A stretch of DNA of 64,000 nucleotides from Kangiella spongicola (GTDB lineage Bacteria; Pseudomonadota; Gammaproteobacteria; Enterobacterales; Kangiellaceae): positions 124,001-188,000 of the forward strand of contig NZ_QICH01000003.1 of NCBI RefSeq assembly GCF_003194565.2. The letters run 5' to 3'. The translations under genes and the position numbers were made by a program. Of the stretch, positions 62,696 through 64,000 are shown piece by piece. The first letter of the stretch is position 1. Every line of letters begins with the position of its first letter. The notes under the pieces were generated by a model. That model worked only from the letters and a program-made list of their open reading frames with translations. It had not been told where the DNA came from and searched no databases.

Positions 62696-64000
62696 TGAGG
62701 CCGCTTAGAATCTGACTGAGTTTTTTAGGCTCAACCGGTTTTGAAACAAAATGTGCTGTGTCGAGGCGCGATAGGGTGTCTGACTCTAGAACTGAACCGT
62801 CATGGCTTACCACAATAATGTCAGGTTTATTTTCCATCAGCTCTAGTTCGCTGGTGAAGTTTTCAAAAGAAAAAGCATGATCGTCCTTCAAAAACTCCGA
62901 ATTCACTAGAATCGCATCGTAGCTATCGTGTCGTATCTTTTGCAAGACAACTTGCTTAGTAGTGGCTTTATCGACCGTGACGCCCAGCTTATTTAAATAA
63001 CCAATAAGCACCATTTTGTCGATTGGATCTGAGTCATAAACCAATACTTTAAGATCTAAGCCCAGTGGCTTTATCTGCTCTGGCTGACTCTTTTTATCAG
63101 AAAGGACTAGGGTGGTTAGCGGTATTTCAAAGCGTATCTCATCACTAAGATAGATATATTCTCCACCAAACTTTTTTAATAAATGCTTGGCTGAGATTAA
63201 CTGGATATTATTACTGTGGATGGTAACGGGTAGCTCTTCTCTAAATTGAAATAAGCTTTGTTCTTTAACTGCATGCTGAAAGGTGTCTGATTCTGACGAA
63301 AAGGAAACCCTTAAGATAGCGCTGTCTTGAAAGTCCTGCCTCAAGTCAAAGTGAATATCCAAGGTGTGGTTTGCGCAAATTTGTAATAACTGCTGTAACG
63401 TTAAACGCAGCATTTGCTTAAATGCTTTTTCGTCTATTTGAACCTGATGATTCATTCGGTTGCCGCTAAAAGACTCTTGAATTAATGTACTGTTCTCACG
63501 AGCTAGGGGCGATAAGTCGGCAACGATTTTAGCAAGTAAATCTCGACACCAAACGGCGTGATTGGCTTTGTGGACGGGCTGTTTTATGATCTCGTAAAAC
63601 AGCATTAAGCTGTTGACTGAGCTATTAAAATCTTGCTTTGTGATAAAACCAATAAACTCGTGCAACTCTGTGTTTGCATCCAGTCGAGCCTGCTGAACTT
63701 CTGATTTTAAAACGCTTAATTTATGCCGCAGATTTTGTGTTTTGATGACATGGTGCTCGATTGAATCCATCAAGGTAGTGCCTTCTTCCGTATTGATGCT
63801 TCCTTTAAAGTCTTTAATGGTTTCGGGTTGATTAAGCACCTTAATCATTTTATTGACCACTTTAACTTGTGAGACCTGTCTGAATCTGACAAAAGCCCAG
63901 AGAAGGGCTAGAGGAATAATTAACGCGAGGTTCAATAGAATATAGCTAATATTTTTATGGGATTCACTGTAATTAAAAGGTGTGAGGCCTATTTGTATTT
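62688..64000 (-). CDS. Degenerate hybrid-sensor-like protein, N-terminus outside the window
   Basis: The frame stays open to the window edge (a TTG at 63935 is not needed), so the gene continues beyond 64000. A membrane helix (about 63940-63880; ISYILLNLALIIPLALLWAFV, split here as two parts) follows what looks like the end of an external sensor domain. A coiled region and a segment ending LLKKFGGEYIYLSDEIRFEIPL, 22 residues written here only by its ends LLKKFGG and FEIPL, resemble the histidine-kinase ATPase fold, but I see no phospho-His box or G boxes. The last 115 residues form a receiver-like domain in which the phospho-acceptor is Asn (AILVNSEF), while SKP is kept. Probably a signalling pseudo-kinase. 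Confidence 0.7.
   Translation of the reverse strand, partial: IQIGLTPFNYSESHKNISYILLNLALIIPLALLWAFVRFRQVSQVKVVNKMIKVLNQPETIKDFKGSINTEEGTTLMDSIEHHVIKTQNLRHKLSVLKSEVQQARLDANTELHEFIGFITKQDFNSSVNSLMLFYEIIKQPVHKANHAVWCRDLLAKIVADLSPLARENSTLIQESFSGNRMNHQVQIDEKAFKQMLRLTLQQLLQICANHTLDIHFDLRQDFQDSAILRVSFSSESDTFQHAVKEQSLFQFREELPVTIHSNNIQLISAKHLLKKFGGEYIYLSDEIRFEIPLTTLVLSDKKSQPEQIKPLGLDLKVLVYDSDPIDKMVLIGYLNKLGVTVDKATTKQVVLQKIRHDSYDAILVNSEFLKDDHAFSFENFTSELELMENKPDIIVVSHDGSVLESDTLSRLDTAHFVSKPVEPKKLSQILSGLIK

Overview
The window looks like a chromosomal segment of a marine, peptide- and amino-acid-consuming gammaproteobacterium. The gene set (S9 and M16 peptidases, a C15-like peptidase, a full histidine-degradation set, tryptophan 2,3-dioxygenase, a GlyGly-CTERM protein, azurin) and the sequence style suggest Kangiella or a close relative. 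That assignment is an inference from content, not from a search.

Layout. 1-3.1 kb: the tail of a GlyGly-CTERM surface protein, a small parvulin (ppiC) and a DUF5916 outer-membrane-type protein. 3.1-9.1 kb: a CoA-ester module with three CitE-superfamily proteins, an acyl-CoA synthetase and a mesaconyl-CoA hydratase-like protein; the third CitE protein has lost its metal ligands. 9.2-18.4 kb: a DMT transporter, pyruvate kinase, an RND efflux pair and an S9 peptidase. 18.5-25.9 kb: the accessory region, with tRNA-Ala, two identical tRNA-Glu genes each followed by a related 0.7-0.9 kb non-coding element and then by unrelated small genes, a CpxAR/CpxP-like stress system, and three unrecognised small genes, one with an attC-like stem-loop at its stop codon. 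26-35 kb: nitroreductase, a C15-like protein with Cys replaced by Ser, asnS, DUF1289, free-Met-sulfoxide reductase, and a two-gene unit with a TPR protein and a transglutaminase/7TM/ATP-grasp fusion. 35.2-47.8 kb: tryptophan dioxygenase and a near-complete TCA block (gltA divergent from sdhCDAB-sucAB-sucCD, no lpd). 48-53.9 kb: M16 protease, DUF4139, YceI and two small proteins. 53.9-62.7 kb: the five-step Hut pathway (hutH, U, C, G, I, F) with an azurin gene inside; HutG carries an extra N-terminal domain. 62.7 kb to the edge: a degenerate hybrid-kinase-like protein running off the window.

How it fits together. Histidine is converted by HutH, HutU, HutI, HutF and HutG to glutamate, and so to 2-oxoglutarate, for which the neighbouring SucAB/SucCD/Sdh genes supply the downstream steps. 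HutC probably acts at paired operators in the hutC-hutG gap. The 3-9 kb module would, if correctly read, activate a C5 dicarboxylate and cleave it to propionyl-CoA and glyoxylate.

Most interesting signals: (1) the duplicated tRNA-Glu-linked structured element with different downstream genes; (2) the metal-site-less CitE paralogue inside an otherwise canonical module; (3) the two domain fusions (transglutaminase/7TM plus ATP-grasp ligase; extra domain plus HutG); (4) the attC-like site at 24.8 kb. No CRISPR array, insertion sequence, rRNA or phage gene was seen.
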